Assembly (NCBI RefSeq): GCF_041449215.1
Contig: NZ_JBGNFV010000001.1
Coordinates: 1,277,001 to 1,341,000, forward strand
Direction: 5' to 3'
DNA from: Roseivirga sp. BDSF3-8
GTDB taxonomy: Bacteria; Bacteroidota; Bacteroidia; Cytophagales; Cyclobacteriaceae
Length of the DNA: 64,000 nucleotides
Shown here: piece after piece, positions 27,286 through 37,111 of the stretch
Position numbering within the stretch: the stretch's first letter is position 1
Layout: each line of letters opens with the position of its first letter
The notes under the pieces: generated by a model
Databases searched by the model: none
What the model saw: only the letters and a program-made list of their open reading frames with translations
Told to the model about the DNA's origin: nothing
Program-made: the position numbers and the translations under genes

Positions 27286-27699
27286 TTAATAAAACAGCTT
27301 ACTGATAATAGTCATGGCTCGATTACTCTCTTTACCAGACAGTACATTCTGAAACTCCACTCTATCATCTTTACTTATCGCTGTATCAAATTCTACAGAT
27401 TTCAAATCCAGCTTTTTACACCCCATCTGCCAGCTTGGGAAAGTTCTGTCAGTTATAGGTCCGCTGGAAATCAATACCGCATTGCTGTGACGCTGGTCGA
27501 GTTTTATTTTATCATACAGAGACATGATCGTTTTATAGTCTCCTTCCAGGTACTGCACGAATTTTTGTTCAGAGTAAAGTAGTACCCCCGTAATATCCTG
27601 CTTCTTGTTATTACGTATGCAGGCAGAGAGTATCTGGTCGATATCTTGCGGGCTGCAGTTTGGTTTTCTGTTGCTAACGTATACAAGATTTGAAAGCAT
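27286..27699 (-). CDS. Stand-alone BLUF-domain blue-light sensor
   Basis: 137 residues, essentially one BLUF domain (1-95) plus a short helical tail (about 105-137). All residues that surround FAD in known BLUF proteins are at the right spacing: Tyr7, Asn31 and Gln49 correspond to Tyr21, Asn45 and Gln63 of AppA, and Trp90/Met92 to Trp104/Met106. ITGVLLY and QYLEGD are the usual signatures. Blue light changes the hydrogen bonds around the flavin. With no fused output domain it must signal through a partner protein, and none is encoded next to it. A Bacteroidota-type promoter and a terminator show that it is a single-gene transcript. Confidence 0.95.
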   Translation of the reverse strand: MLSNLVYVSNRKPNCSPQDIDQILSACIRNNKKQDITGVLLYSEQKFVQYLEGDYKTIMSLYDKIKLDQRHSNAVLISSGPITDRTFPSWQMGCKKLDLKSVEFDTAISKDDRVEFQNVLSGKESNRAMTIISKLFY

Positions 27700-27740
27700 T
27701 CTAAAATTTGTTTAACTAAAGTTGAAAAAAATATACTGTG

Positions 27741-27748
27741 CAAACTTA
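27741..27748 (-). promoter_or_regulatory. Putative -7 element for the BLUF gene
   Basis: TAAGTTTG on the minus strand, a perfect TAnnTTTG, 42 bp from the start codon. No good -33 TTTG is at the standard distance. Confidence 0.4.
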
Positions 27749-28316
27749 GGCAGGTATTATTAAAGAAACACATCAAAAACTCCCCTGCGGATCAATTGTA
27801 TATTTTCACTAAAAATTACCGCTTTATATAGTTTGTCAGCTAATCACCTCTCCAAAAACAGACTAGAATACATCTCCTATTTTGTTTATTTTCAATAAAT
27901 AAAAGTTAAACAAAAAATAGATTTAGGTATACCCCCATTCAACTCTATGTAAAATTCGATGTAATAAATAGTGTGTTTTTGTAGAAAACAGCCTGGTAAA
28001 GAGCAAAGGACTCTTCCTTTATAAACAGGGAACATGCAGCATAATCCGGATTAAGGCATAGCTATTAAAAGTATTTGCTATTAAACAACCTTTAAATGGA
28101 CAAAAAAATACCTGCCCAATGGCATTATTATTCACCGCATTTTTTCCTTTTTAAAAAATAAAAACAACGGACGCCAACCTATCCAAACCCTCTGATCACG
28201 TATTCAACTGAAAGTATCAGGTTTCTTAACTACACAAGAAAAGCGTACGCTGGTTAGTAGAGCCGCGAATAATGCCACAGCATCTGCCTCGATAGTAGAG
28301 ATACCTACAAATAAAT
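27749..28316. other. Non-coding gap, about 570 bp
   Basis: A/T-rich region between the BLUF promoter and the terminator of the acetyltransferase gene. I see no gene, repeat or RNA in it. Confidence 0.5.
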
Positions 28317-28347
28317 AGCCCCCTGGAAGCATCTCTACCAGGGGGCT
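28317..28347 (-). terminator. Terminator of the acetyltransferase gene
   Basis: Perfect 10-bp stem AGCCCCCTGG (28317-28326) / CCAGGGGGCT (28338-28347), 11-nt loop, followed on the minus strand by ATTTATTT. It starts about 30 bp after the stop codon. Confidence 0.8.
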
Positions 28348-28377
28348 ATTTTTAGAATTGTGTATTTATGTAAAAGG

Positions 28378-29049
28378 TCAGAGCGACTTTAAAAACTTTT
28401 CGCCCGGTTCACGCGAGCGGATAACACGTGCTGGGTTACCGTAAGCCAATACATTATCCGGCAGGTCTTTTAGCACTACCGCACCCGAACCCACCACCGT
28501 GTTTTCTCCTATGCTCAGCCTGTCTATTATTGTTACATTCAGAGTAATGGTGGCAAACCTACCTATCCTGACCTTGCCCCCTGTCACCGAGCCTGCCGAA
28601 AGGTGAGAGAACTCCCCCATATAGCAGTTGTGTTCCAGTTGTGCCCCCGTACTCAGAATGCAAAAGTCTTCTATTTCCGTCTCGGCATTTATGATCACCC
28701 CGGCCATAGCCACCACACCCTTACCAATCTTTGTATTGCGCCCTATCGGTACCGATGGATGTATGGCGTTCACAAAGTTAAAATCAGGCACTTTAGAGAT
28801 AATAAAGTCCCTAACGAACTTCCTGGCGTAATTGTCACCAATGGAGACCAGTCCGCCCTTGATATCGTACGTCTCCATCAATGCCACTATATCCTCCTGC
28901 CGGCCGATAACGGGATACCCATAAAGATCAGAACCTATTTCAGCCCCTGAATCTATGATACCCACTACCTTATATTTGCCCTCCTTTTCAATGATATCTA
29001 TGCACGAGTTAGCCTGAAAGCCTCCCCCGAATAATACTATATTTTCCAT
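28378..29049 (-). CDS. NeuD/PglD-type sugar O/N-acetyltransferase
   Basis: 223 residues. The N-terminal 80 residues form a small Rossmann-like domain with the start NIVLFGGGFQANSCIDII, characteristic of NeuD/PglD-like enzymes. From about 90 on the sequence is a left-handed beta-helix of hexapeptide repeats (IGRNTKIGKGVVAMAGVIINAETEIEDFCIL, ending with VVGSGAVVLKDLPDNVLAYGNPARVI). These enzymes move an acetyl group from acetyl-CoA to an amino- or hydroxy-sugar nucleotide used in surface glycans. No other glycan genes are adjacent, so the substrate is unknown. It follows the DUF885 gene by 73 bp on the same strand, with no evident functional link. Confidence 0.9.
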   Translation of the reverse strand: MENIVLFGGGFQANSCIDIIEKEGKYKVVGIIDSGAEIGSDLYGYPVIGRQEDIVALMETYDIKGGLVSIGDNYARKFVRDFIISKVPDFNFVNAIHPSVPIGRNTKIGKGVVAMAGVIINAETEIEDFCILSTGAQLEHNCYMGEFSHLSAGSVTGGKVRIGRFATITLNVTIIDRLSIGENTVVGSGAVVLKDLPDNVLAYGNPARVIRSREPGEKFLKSL

Positions 29050-29122
29050 CTGATATTTCTTGTCATACGGCAGGCATGCCTACCGTTTCTGTGTAGATTA
29101 AATTTGTGAACACCAACGATTA

Positions 29123-30763
29123 TCAGGGCTTTAGCACCTCACTATCCTTTATAGGTGCCAGGTGCTCCCCATTACCTGTAAGTTGCCAGTGCCCTAGTGA
29201 GATCGGAATATTGCCTATAGCGTTTACCCTGTCAAAAAATGAGCGGATACTAAACTCACCACTCTCCCCCTCCTGCATGCGCGCATAGTCCGCCAGTGCA
29301 GCCTCTACCAGGTACTTACCCGTAATGTAGCTGGTGCCATACCCTGGCTGACGCAGGTACAGGTGCTGCTCAAATATTAGCAGATCCTTCTCAGTCTTCA
29401 TCCAGCCGCGCGGCGTCCACTCCGAGTGAACACCCCCAGCCTCTTCCATCGTCATCTCATTGGCGTGTGCATACAATGATCCCAACCCACGGGCCGCCCG
29501 CTGTGCAATCAGTATATACACAATCTCACGGGCCCTCGGGTTATCCTCGTACAGGCCTGCCTGCATAAACATCTCTTCCACCGCTGTGGCCATCCCCTCA
29601 TTACGTGAGTCAAAAATATTGTACAGCAAAGGCCCGCGGCGCACCTCACTGCTGTGCGGCTCATTATCCATCCGTGCCAGTTCAAACCAATGGTAGAAAT
29701 GCGAAAACAGGGGCCGAGGGTCATGATGGGCCGTAATCCAGAAGAAATTACGCTTTTCCTCCGGCACATACTCACCCAGGTGGGCGTTAAGGGCCGGTTC
29801 AAAATACCCCTTCACACTTACCATCTCATCTTTATCCAGAAAGGTCAGCAGGCTTTCAGCCCCCTTTTCAGCAAGCTTTTTGTACGCTTCCGGGCTATCA
29901 GCAGGTGATAGCTCAGGCAGGTCACGGTTACGGTGCTCCTCCAGCTTGAGCGATGACCAGGCACGCGCCAGCTCCCGCTTTAGCAGCATTACCTCATCTT
30001 CCCAAGTAAGCGGCACCAGGTGCACATTTTGCAGATACCACGTGTAGTTTTCTTTTCCTATCCCGGAGGGGCCCGTTTTACCATCTGCCTTACTCTCCAG
30101 CCACTGGACCAAGCTATCTGTAGACCTTATTGCCTCCTGCAGGGCTGCCTTCAGCTTTTTGTCTTTAGCCACTCCCCCCATTTCCAGTATTCCTTTCAGG
30201 TCTTCGCTTTGCATGCGAATGTCCCTTATACCCGTCACCCACAGGTCGCGGGCATTACCGGTAAGGTTATCCTTTGCCTGTTCATTCAGCGCCGGGATCA
30301 CCCGTAGTTCATTCAGCATCTGCTGCCGGGCATCCTTATCCAGGGGAAAATCATACGTCCAGAGTTCAAGGGTGCTGTGATGAGTCGGCCCCTCGTGGGC
30401 AGGCACATCACTGCGGTAGGTCCATACCGTCTTATAAAAAGCCGGATCACGCACCCATGGCTTCAATACGCGATGGTTGAAATCATAGCCGTTCATCTCC
30501 GCCCAAACGATCATCCAGTCCACTTTATCTTCTACGGACCAGCCGGCCGTATCTATTGAAGTAAGCCTGGATTGCAGCTTCTTAAACTCCGGGTAACGCT
30601 TCTCAAAGGTGACTGCAGAATAATCCGGAACCCCGTCAGTCATAGGAGGCTTTTCAAAGGCACGCCATTCCTTAAATAAAGACACCAGGTTATCGTAAGA
30701 CCGCGCCGTAGCCGCGGCAGAGATACAAAAAGTCAGGAGTACAAAAACGGCAAATCGCTTCAT
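29123..30763 (-). CDS. Exported DUF885 family protein
   Basis: 546 residues from the ATG at 30763, which begins a standard signal peptide ([20 protein letters not shown]); an earlier in-frame start at 30805 would precede it with a polar leader. The rest is helical and resembles DUF885 proteins, with the late conserved block [22 protein letters not shown] (about 400-420). DUF885 proteins are distantly related to zinc carboxypeptidases of the M2/M3 type. I see no HExxH motif; the EGxxxxxEE segment corresponds to the family's EG(W)ALY(xE) helix. Catalytic activity is therefore uncertain. Confidence 0.8.
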   Translation of the reverse strand: MKRFAVFVLLTFCISAAATARSYDNLVSLFKEWRAFEKPPMTDGVPDYSAVTFEKRYPEFKKLQSRLTSIDTAGWSVEDKVDWMIVWAEMNGYDFNHRVLKPWVRDPAFYKTVWTYRSDVPAHEGPTHHSTLELWTYDFPLDKDARQQMLNELRVIPALNEQAKDNLTGNARDLWVTGIRDIRMQSEDLKGILEMGGVAKDKKLKAALQEAIRSTDSLVQWLESKADGKTGPSGIGKENYTWYLQNVHLVPLTWEDEVMLLKRELARAWSSLKLEEHRNRDLPELSPADSPEAYKKLAEKGAESLLTFLDKDEMVSVKGYFEPALNAHLGEYVPEEKRNFFWITAHHDPRPLFSHFYHWFELARMDNEPHSSEVRRGPLLYNIFDSRNEGMATAVEEMFMQAGLYEDNPRAREIVYILIAQRAARGLGSLYAHANEMTMEEAGGVHSEWTPRGWMKTEKDLLIFEQHLYLRQPGYGTSYITGKYLVEAALADYARMQEGESGEFSIRSFFDRVNAIGNIPISLGHWQLTGNGEHLAPIKDSEVLKP

Positions 30764-30857
30764 GATCAGGGTTTGGTTAGACAAGGCATCAATATACTGG
30801 ATCACCCTATCAGAGCCAAGTCCTGCAATTCATTAAGTATTGCGCCTATTAAATCCA

Positions 30858-30865
30858 TACATTTG
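30858..30865 (+). promoter_or_regulatory. Putative -7 element for the MBL gene
   Basis: TACATTTG, a perfect TAnnTTTG, 30 bp before the ATG. The -33 region is weak (a TTG at 30840-30842, closer than usual). Confidence 0.4.
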
Positions 30866-30894
30866 ACCACTTAGCAGAACCGGTTTATCATACC

Positions 30895-31719
30895 ATGACT
30901 ATCACCGACAGTTTTACCCACGAGGACATACAAGGCTTCAGGTTTGGCAAAGGCATTATAGGCAGGCCGGGCATGGTCTCACATATCTACTATATAGATG
31001 GATTACTAATCGATACAGGCCACTCCCGGGTAAGAAGAGAGGTAATGGCCGCTGTAGGCAGCCTCCGTGTAAAGCAACTGTTTATTACACACCACCACGA
31101 AGACCATACCGGCAACCTCCATATACTGCAACCTCACTATGACAGGCCTGCCTATGCTTCCCCCCTTTGCTGTGAGATCATGAAAGACCCACCTTCGCTA
31201 AGCCTGGCTCAGAAGGTAACCTGGGGCAACCGGCCACCCAGCCACAACCTCATACCCAAAGTTGATTATATAGAAACAGACCACTACCGCTTTCAGCTTA
31301 TTCCTATCCCCGGCCATGCACCCGATATGGTGGCCCTGTATGAGCCGGAAAAGCACTGGCTTTTTTCTTCAGACCTCTTCATTAATACCCATATTGGCTT
31401 TTTTCTGCGGGGAGAAAGCATGCTCCAGCAAATAAACTCCATGAAAAAGGTGCTTGAACTCGACTTCAACGTTATGCTTTGTGGCCATAACCCACAGCTT
31501 AAAGACCCTAAAAAGAAGCTTCGAAAAAAGCTCGACTACTTTGAGCGCTTCTATGCCGAAGTACAGGAAGGCTACGCAAAAGGCCTGCCTGCCAGACAAA
31601 TATTCAGGAAAATGAAGCTTAATGAGTATTCGTATGTACGCCTGCTTTCTAAGGGCAGGCTCTCACGGCTGAACATGGTGAAAGCCGCTATGGAAGACAT
31701 ATCCGCCGCCATCCCCTAA
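30895..31719 (+). CDS. MBL-fold metallo-hydrolase
   Basis: 274 residues without a signal peptide. The metal-binding HxHxDH motif is THHHEDHTGN near residue 63; a further His in PGHAPDMV near 142 and an Asp in FSSDLFI near 161 complete a glyoxalase II-like two-metal site. The C-terminal 80 residues are a helical extension (KDPKKKLRKKLDYFERFY and onwards) not needed for the fold. The superfamily includes thioester hydrolases, lactonases and nucleases; substrate unknown. The Crp-type regulator gene starts 57 bp downstream on the same strand. Confidence 0.9.
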   Translation: MTITDSFTHEDIQGFRFGKGIIGRPGMVSHIYYIDGLLIDTGHSRVRREVMAAVGSLRVKQLFITHHHEDHTGNLHILQPHYDRPAYASPLCCEIMKDPPSLSLAQKVTWGNRPPSHNLIPKVDYIETDHYRFQLIPIPGHAPDMVALYEPEKHWLFSSDLFINTHIGFFLRGESMLQQINSMKKVLELDFNVMLCGHNPQLKDPKKKLRKKLDYFERFYAEVQEGYAKGLPARQIFRKMKLNEYSYVRLLSKGRLSRLNMVKAAMEDISAAIP

Positions 31720-31744
31720 GGCTGCATACATGCGGAAAGAATAG

Positions 31745-31752
31745 TATTTTTG
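31745..31752 (+). promoter_or_regulatory. Putative -7 element for the Crp-type regulator
   Basis: TATTTTTG matches TAnnTTTG, 24 bp before the GTG start codon of the regulator. No clear -33. Confidence 0.35.
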
Positions 31753-31776
31753 ACAAAGCAAAAACCCCTATAGCCG

Positions 31777-32346
31777 GTGCAGGAATTAACTCATCATCTT
31801 CAATCATACTTAGGCATACCCACACACCTCGTCCGGGAGGTGGCCGCACTCTTCAGGCTACAGAAACTATCCAGAGGAGACTATTTCATCCGGAAAGGGC
31901 AGCACACCGGCAAACTTGGCTACATCAGAAGCGGCTACCTCCGCGTGTTTGACACCCATGGTAACAAAGAAATTACCCAGTGGATAGGATACCAGGGCTA
32001 TTTTATGACAGACCTGCATGCCTTTGTTTTTCAAAAAAGAGCCAGGTGGAATATCAATGCACTTACCGACACAGAAATATTGGTACTGGAGGAGGAGGCC
32101 CTCCGGGAGGTGAGACAATTGGTACCCAACTGGAATGAGATAGAAAAAAGCTTTATTTCCGACTGCTTTATCACCCTGGAGAACCGTGTATTCAGTCACC
32201 TTTCCCTCAGTGCCGAAGAGCGGTATTTACAGTTATTTGAGCATAATAAAGACCTTTTTCTGCATGTGCCCCTAAACTACATCGCCTCTATGCTCGGCAT
32301 GAGCCCCGAGACCTTCAGCCGCATACGGAATAAAATCAGAACTTGA
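31777..32346 (+). CDS. Crp/Fnr-family regulator with cyclic-nucleotide-binding domain
   Basis: 189 residues from a GTG start. The N-terminal 115 residues are a cNMP-binding beta-roll (LSRGDYFIRKGQHTGKLGYIRSGYLRVF). The C-terminus is a short helix-turn-helix (VPLNYIASMLGMSPETFSRIRNKI). This is the usual Bacteroidota form, in which the cyclic-nucleotide-binding residues are poorly conserved, so the ligand is uncertain. No Fe-S cysteines as in Fnr are present. It lies between the MBL gene and an SRPBCC gene on the same strand and may regulate either. Confidence 0.9.
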   Translation: MQELTHHLQSYLGIPTHLVREVAALFRLQKLSRGDYFIRKGQHTGKLGYIRSGYLRVFDTHGNKEITQWIGYQGYFMTDLHAFVFQKRARWNINALTDTEILVLEEEALREVRQLVPNWNEIEKSFISDCFITLENRVFSHLSLSAEERYLQLFEHNKDLFLHVPLNYIASMLGMSPETFSRIRNKIRT

Positions 32347-32403
32347 TTTTTGTCAAGAGGAAAAGCTTTACACCCCCTCATCTTTGTCATAAACAAATAA
32401 ATT

Positions 32404-32850
32404 ATGGCAAAAGTAATCAGTACCAGTATCCGCATCCATGCTTCGGCTGAAACAGTATGGCAGGTAGTAACAGATACCGCCCGTTATCCCGAATGGAATC
32501 CATTTATTACCCGGCTTGAAGGAGAGTTGAAAGTAGGCAATCGAATAAAGGTGAAGATCCAAAAGATGACCTTCAAGCCAGTCATTCTGGTATGTGATTC
32601 AGCCCGTGAATTGAGATGGCTGGGCAGCCTGGGCATAAAAGGAATTTTTGATGGAGAGCACGCCTTTCTTATAACCGACCAGGGCGACGGGAGTGTTGTT
32701 TTTGAGCAGAGGGAAAAATTCACCGGTTTACTAACATCCCTCTTTAGCGGTATGCTTGAGAAAGACACCCTGCCAGGCTTCAGGCAAATGAATGAGAAAC
32801 TAAAAGATCAGGCAGAGTCTATGTATAACATTACAACAAACCCTGCCTGA
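32404..32850 (+). CDS. SRPBCC (START/Bet v 1-like) domain protein
   Basis: 148 residues forming one lipid- or ligand-binding helix-grip fold: SIRIHASAETVWQVVTDTARYPEWNPFI at the start, LRWLGSLGIKGIFDGEHAFLI in the middle and a long C-terminal helix. These proteins bind hydrophobic ligands; some are polyketide cyclases. There is no signal peptide. It starts 57 bp after the Crp-type regulator and is convergent with the barrel gene, whose stop is 13 bp away. Confidence 0.9.
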   Translation: MAKVISTSIRIHASAETVWQVVTDTARYPEWNPFITRLEGELKVGNRIKVKIQKMTFKPVILVCDSARELRWLGSLGIKGIFDGEHAFLITDQGDGSVVFEQREKFTGLLTSLFSGMLEKDTLPGFRQMNEKLKDQAESMYNITTNPA

Positions 32851-32863
32851 AAATACCATCATT

Positions 32864-33523
32864 TTAAGGTATAAAGAAGGTTACTCCGGCAGACAAGACC
32901 CGGTTGTGAACATAGTTATTATCATCACCCTGCGGCAGGATATTGGCCAGCCCCAGCTCGTAGTTCACGGTTAACTGCAGGTTAGACACCTCAAAGCCAG
33001 CCATAAAGTAGGCACCTGCGTCAAAGGGACGATAGTTATCTTCTATATCATCACCCCATTCGATATCTCCTTCACTAAGAAATTCAACACCGCCGCTTAC
33101 ACCCTCAGATTCTATGTTACCACCAACCCCGTAAGCTACATACGGACCTGCCCCGGCCAGGAAGCGAATAGGGCCTGGTGCCGACCGGATGATAAAAGGC
33201 ATAGGTAGCTGAACATACAAAGGCCTGGATTCAATGTCCAGTTCAAACAGCACATTGGTTTCCTCATACCGGTAGCCTTTGCTGCTTAGTAAAATGGCAG
33301 GCTGAAAAGCAAATACCTGAGAAATGGATGCATCCATTACCAGGCCGACCTCCCAACCCAGACGGCTTTCAGGGTCGTAGCTCAGGTCAGCCGCACCGAG
33401 CGCATCGCTCTGCAATTCCTGGTTGGCAAAGCTACCGCCTCCACGAATACCCAGGCGAACATCCTGAGCAAGCACCTGGATGGAGGTCAGGACAGCAGTA
33501 ATAAAAATGATGAGTGATCTCAT
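32864..33523 (-). CDS. Outer-membrane beta-barrel protein (PorT-like)
   Basis: 219 residues with a signal peptide (1-19, ending VLAQ) and alternating hydrophobic beta strands up to the terminal Phe-Ile-Pro (GVTFFIP). The start VRLGIRGGGSFANQ and the middle FLAGAGPYVAYGVGG are typical of the Bacteroidota outer-membrane barrel family annotated PorT-like. About eight strands can be drawn. An acidic loop (EWGDDIEDN, about 156-163) points to a surface turn. It does not look like PorT proper of the T9SS. Function unknown. Confidence 0.85.
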   Translation of the reverse strand: MRSLIIFITAVLTSIQVLAQDVRLGIRGGGSFANQELQSDALGAADLSYDPESRLGWEVGLVMDASISQVFAFQPAILLSSKGYRYEETNVLFELDIESRPLYVQLPMPFIIRSAPGPIRFLAGAGPYVAYGVGGNIESEGVSGGVEFLSEGDIEWGDDIEDNYRPFDAGAYFMAGFEVSNLQLTVNYELGLANILPQGDDNNYVHNRVLSAGVTFFIP

Positions 33524-33660
33524 ATTTACTTTGAAATAAATCCTTAATTATATTCTTAATCAAATAGTCCGGCTTCTGTGACATAACCGCCAGAGAGACA
33601 CCGGAGCATTTATGTAAAGAAAGACCTTAACCAAGGACTTATTGTTTAAGTTAGGTTCTC

Positions 33661-34653
33661 ATGATATATCGCTTAAAAGCCCTTTTACCCCTACTATCTA
33701 CTATTTATTTTTTATTATGCCTGCCCGCGTGCCAGCAGGCCTTCAGAAATAATAATTACGATACTATCCAGTGGGCCGCCGCCTGGTCTCCCGACGGGGG
33801 GCGAATTGCTACGGGTGGAAATAACCGTGGCCTGCTTATACTCGGAGCACCCGAATTGGTAAAGCAGAACCACTTTGCATTTACCCAAACCATCACCTCC
33901 ACTGCTTTTCACCCCACAGATCCCCTGCTGGCAGTAGCCATCCAGTTATCCGGTAGCCGTAGCCATCTCATCAATCTTGAGACAGGAGAGCAAACCCCAC
34001 TGGACAGCCTCTCACCATTCGGAGCAAGAGCAGTCGGCTGGAACCCTGACGGCACCTTACTGGCACTCGGAGATAACGAGGGGAATCTTGTGATATACGA
34101 TAGGCAGAGTCACTTTATCAGTAAGGTAAAGATTGACCCAAAAGCCCTGACCGGCCTGAGCTGGCATCCAACTAAGCCCCTCCTAGCCATGACCGGCTCC
34201 CGTATTTCCTTATATAACATTGAATCCGAAGAGCTTATTACTGTGCAACCACGGCAACACGAAGTACTGATGCTTTGTGTTGACTGGCACCCTTCCGGCA
34301 ACTTCTTTGTCACCGGAGACTATGGGGATAAGGAAAATGACCTGCCCCCCCTGCTGCAATTCCGGGACGAGCAGGGCAACAAGATCAGAGAAGTTCAAAA
34401 AGGCAAAGGAGAGTTTCGCTCCGTAAAGTGGAGCCCGGACGGCAATACCTTAGCCACCACCAGTGACAAAATCCGGTTATGGACCAGCGAAGGAGAGATA
34501 CTGAAAGAAAAAGGGCTGGGGGCTCCTCTCTGGGGACTCTCATGGAACCCTGCCGGAGACAAACTGGTAACGTCCAGCGGCAAAGGCCAGGTAGTCATTC
34601 TGGATAAGACACTCCAGGTGGAAAAGACCTATGACGCGGTACCTGAAGAATAA
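33661..34653 (+). CDS. WD40-repeat lipoprotein
   Basis: 330 residues. The signal peptide ends in a lipobox (LLCLPAC, Cys 24). From about 38 on, at least six WD40-like blades are seen, each with a WSPDG/WNPDG/WHPTK turn (AAAWSPDGGRIATGG, AVGWNPDGTLLALGD, GLSWHPTKPLLAMTG, CVDWHPSGNFFVTGD, SVKWSPDGNTLATTS, GLSWNPAGDKLVTSS), giving a beta-propeller. The protein is probably anchored in the outer membrane and acts as a binding scaffold. Convergent with the dehydrogenase gene. Confidence 0.9.
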   Translation: MIYRLKALLPLLSTIYFLLCLPACQQAFRNNNYDTIQWAAAWSPDGGRIATGGNNRGLLILGAPELVKQNHFAFTQTITSTAFHPTDPLLAVAIQLSGSRSHLINLETGEQTPLDSLSPFGARAVGWNPDGTLLALGDNEGNLVIYDRQSHFISKVKIDPKALTGLSWHPTKPLLAMTGSRISLYNIESEELITVQPRQHEVLMLCVDWHPSGNFFVTGDYGDKENDLPPLLQFRDEQGNKIREVQKGKGEFRSVKWSPDGNTLATTSDKIRLWTSEGEILKEKGLGAPLWGLSWNPAGDKLVTSSGKGQVVILDKTLQVEKTYDAVPEE

Positions 34654-34707
34654 CAGGACTGTACCAGCTAAGAAACAGCCCTGCCACTATCAGATAATTT
34701 TTAACGC

Positions 34708-35571
34708 TTACTTGTAATCGAAAAAGCCACGCTTCACTTTTTTACCAAGTTGCCCACCGGCCACCATCTTTTTAAGCAGCGGACAGCAGCGGTATTTTGG
34801 GTCCTGAAAGCTTTCATACAGTACCTCTAAGGAAAATACTACCGTATCCAGGCCAATGAGGTCGGCTGTTTCCAGAGGCCCCATCTTATGCCCGAAACAT
34901 TCCTTAAAAATCTTATCTACGTCTGCCGGAGAAGCGAGCTGATCCTGCACCACAAAGGCCGCCTCATTCATAAACAGGTGTGATACACGGTTGCTTACAA
35001 AACCGGGAAAATCCTTGACCACTACGTAGTCTTTACCCATAGCTTTAAGTACCATGTCCGCCACGCCCAGCGTTTCTTCTGTAGTATAATCTCCACGGAT
35101 CACCTCCACCGTCATTTTCAGGTAAGATGGATTCATAAAATGGATACCCAGAATCTGCCCCGCCCGGTTAGTCCAGCCGCCGATTTCTGTGATCGAGATA
35201 CAGGATGTATTGGCTGCAAAGCATACCTCCTCCCTGCATATCTTGTCCAGCTCCTGGTACAGCCCCAGCTTCAGATTCCGCTTTTCAGTGATATTTTCAA
35301 TGACATAATCACACTCACTCACCTTATTCAGATCAGAAGTAACCACCAGGCGTTCAGCCAGTTCTTTCTCATCCGTGACAGGCTTCAGCCTTTTATCAAT
35401 GATAGAGGCAAATCGCAGGGTTTTTGTGATCTCCTTTCGCGCATCCGAAAGTATCGCTTCCTGCTTGTCCACAAGTGTCACATCAAAGCCATGAAACAGA
35501 AGGTCACTTACCACACCGAGGCCTATGTTTCCGGCACCGATAACCCCTACACGTTTAATTTGGTCAGACAT
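34708..35571 (-). CDS. 3-hydroxyacyl-CoA dehydrogenase family protein
   Basis: 287 residues. The NAD-binding GxGxxG is VGVIGAGNIGLGV near residue 8, ending with the acidic VDKQ near 36. The catalytic His is in GIHFMNPSYLKMTVEVI near residue 140, and a late NRVSHLFMNEAAF segment completes the C-terminal domain. The length matches single-domain 3-hydroxybutyryl-CoA dehydrogenases rather than the bifunctional FadB. It oxidises 3-hydroxyacyl-CoA in fatty acid or butyrate metabolism. No thiolase or hydratase gene is adjacent. It is divergent from the P450 gene. Confidence 0.9.
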   Translation of the reverse strand: MSDQIKRVGVIGAGNIGLGVVSDLLFHGFDVTLVDKQEAILSDARKEITKTLRFASIIDKRLKPVTDEKELAERLVVTSDLNKVSECDYVIENITEKRNLKLGLYQELDKICREEVCFAANTSCISITEIGGWTNRAGQILGIHFMNPSYLKMTVEVIRGDYTTEETLGVADMVLKAMGKDYVVVKDFPGFVSNRVSHLFMNEAAFVVQDQLASPADVDKIFKECFGHKMGPLETADLIGLDTVVFSLEVLYESFQDPKYRCCPLLKKMVAGGQLGKKVKRGFFDYK

Positions 35572-35743
35572 GGGTCGTTTAGTTTTTCTTTTTTTAGGTC
35601 TAGTAAATCAGTAACCTTAAGGCAGGCTTACAAACCTGACTTAGAATTACCTTCAGGGTAAAGATAATGTGGCCTGCCTGTTCTTATAAATTTCCCACTG
35701 ATATTTTGCTCTCTTCTCATCTTGAATCCACACCCCGCCTGAC

Positions 35744-35774
35744 TTTCAAAAGATAACTCGTCTGTGTAATTTTA
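35744..35774 (+). promoter_or_regulatory. Bacteroidota-type promoter of the P450 operon
   Basis: TTTC (35744-35747), exactly 19 bp, then TAATTTTA (35767-35774); consensus is TTTG-N19-TAnnTTTG. It ends 16 bp before the P450 ATG, predicting a short leader. Confidence 0.5.
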
Positions 35775-35790
35775 GCCCATACAAAACCCT

Positions 35791-37104
35791 ATGAAGCTTC
35801 CCCTAGCCTTTCCCGATAACGCACGATTTGCCAACCTTAAAAAGTTCCAGGCCTCACCCGTAGACTATATGAAAGAGGCGGTGAAAAGTTTTGGAGCTCC
35901 CGTGGACCTGAATCTGCCTATGGGAGATTTCGTACTTACCGATGAACCCGGCCACGCCCACCATGTACTCAACACCGCCAAAGACAAGTACCGGAAGAGT
36001 AAAGGCTATAAGGAGATAGCCCGTGTGCTGGGTAATGGCCTGCTTACTGCCGAAGGTGAGCAATGGCATAGCCAGCGGAAGGCACTGCAGCCATCATTCC
36101 ATAAAAACGAGCTCCGTGCATTGCTACCTGCTATCTGGGACACAGGGGCAGATTTTGTAAAAGAGCTGCAGGATAGTGAGCACCTGGCGCTGGAAAAGCA
36201 AATGGGCTACCTCACCCTTACGGTATTGCTAAACTCACTCATTCACTACCAGGATGAGGAACTCAAAGACCGCATGATCAGCAATATCGTTTTTAGCCAG
36301 GAATTTATTGTAAACCGTATCAGATCCCCCTTCAAGCTACCTACCTGGGTCCCCACCCGAAACCACCGCCGGTATCACAATATGATGCGCGATGTTAATG
36401 CCATTCTCCATCGCTGCGTACAGGAACGAAAAACTACCGGAGATGCTGTACAAGACATCCTGACGGTGCTAATGAAGCAGCACGACCCTGACCGTGAATT
36501 TTATAGAATCCGGGACGAACTGCTTACCTTTTTTGTGGCGGGTCATGAGACATCCGCTCTCGCCCTGAGCTGGGGCCTGCATCTGCTGGCCCACCACCCG
36601 GACATACAGCAGCGGCTCTACGAAGAGGTAAAGGCACTGGATAGCCTGGATAAAATGGACCTGATGAACTTCTCTAACCTCGATTACCTGCAACTGGTAG
36701 TAAAAGAGATCCTGCGCATATATCCGCCTATTTGGAATATCGTAAGGCTGGCAACAGAAGACGATGAACTGGGCGGATACCACTTACCTAAAGGTAAGCA
36801 GGTCATGTGCAACATCTACCTCCTGCATCACAATGCCGCCTACTGGGACCAGCCGGACGTGTTTAATCCTGAGCGATTCAGAAACCTCACCCCAAAGCAC
36901 AAGTTGCAGTACATGCCCTTCGGTGGTGGCCCCAGGTTTTGCATCGGTAATAATTTCGCCCTCTTCGAGATCATGATACTGCTCAGTCAGGTGGTTCGTG
37001 AATGGCAGGTCCTGCCCCTTTCCCGGTTACACCCCGGGTTTAATCCTCTGCTGACCCTGCGCCCTGATGAAGCGCTGCAGGTACAAATGGTGAAACGTAA
37101 ATAA
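35791..37104 (+). CDS. Cytochrome P450
   Basis: 437 residues with all P450 landmarks: the I-helix oxygen-binding motif FVAGHETSA (near 245), the K-helix ExxR in KEILRIYPP, the meander NPERF, and the haem loop [17 protein letters not shown] with the axial Cys near residue 390. No membrane anchor is present, so it is soluble and must use a separate ferredoxin. It resembles the bacterial CYP102/CYP120-like group that hydroxylates fatty acids or terpenoids; substrate unknown. The pentapeptide gene starts 7 bp after its stop, indicating an operon. Confidence 0.94.
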   Translation: MKLPLAFPDNARFANLKKFQASPVDYMKEAVKSFGAPVDLNLPMGDFVLTDEPGHAHHVLNTAKDKYRKSKGYKEIARVLGNGLLTAEGEQWHSQRKALQPSFHKNELRALLPAIWDTGADFVKELQDSEHLALEKQMGYLTLTVLLNSLIHYQDEELKDRMISNIVFSQEFIVNRIRSPFKLPTWVPTRNHRRYHNMMRDVNAILHRCVQERKTTGDAVQDILTVLMKQHDPDREFYRIRDELLTFFVAGHETSALALSWGLHLLAHHPDIQQRLYEEVKALDSLDKMDLMNFSNLDYLQLVVKEILRIYPPIWNIVRLATEDDELGGYHLPKGKQVMCNIYLLHHNAAYWDQPDVFNPERFRNLTPKHKLQYMPFGGGPRFCIGNNFALFEIMILLSQVVREWQVLPLSRLHPGFNPLLTLRPDEALQVQMVKRK

Positions 37105-37111
37105 CTGCCGA

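Noticed and set aside
32344-32386. Promoter (TTTTTG and CATCTTTG) upstream of the SRPBCC gene
   Set aside because: The spacing of about 26 bp is too long for the Bacteroidota consensus.
35620-35679. Inverted repeat AGGCAGGC / GCCTGCCT in the spacer between the dehydrogenase and P450 genes
   Set aside because: The loop is about 44 nt long and there is no T-run; likely chance or a weak operator.
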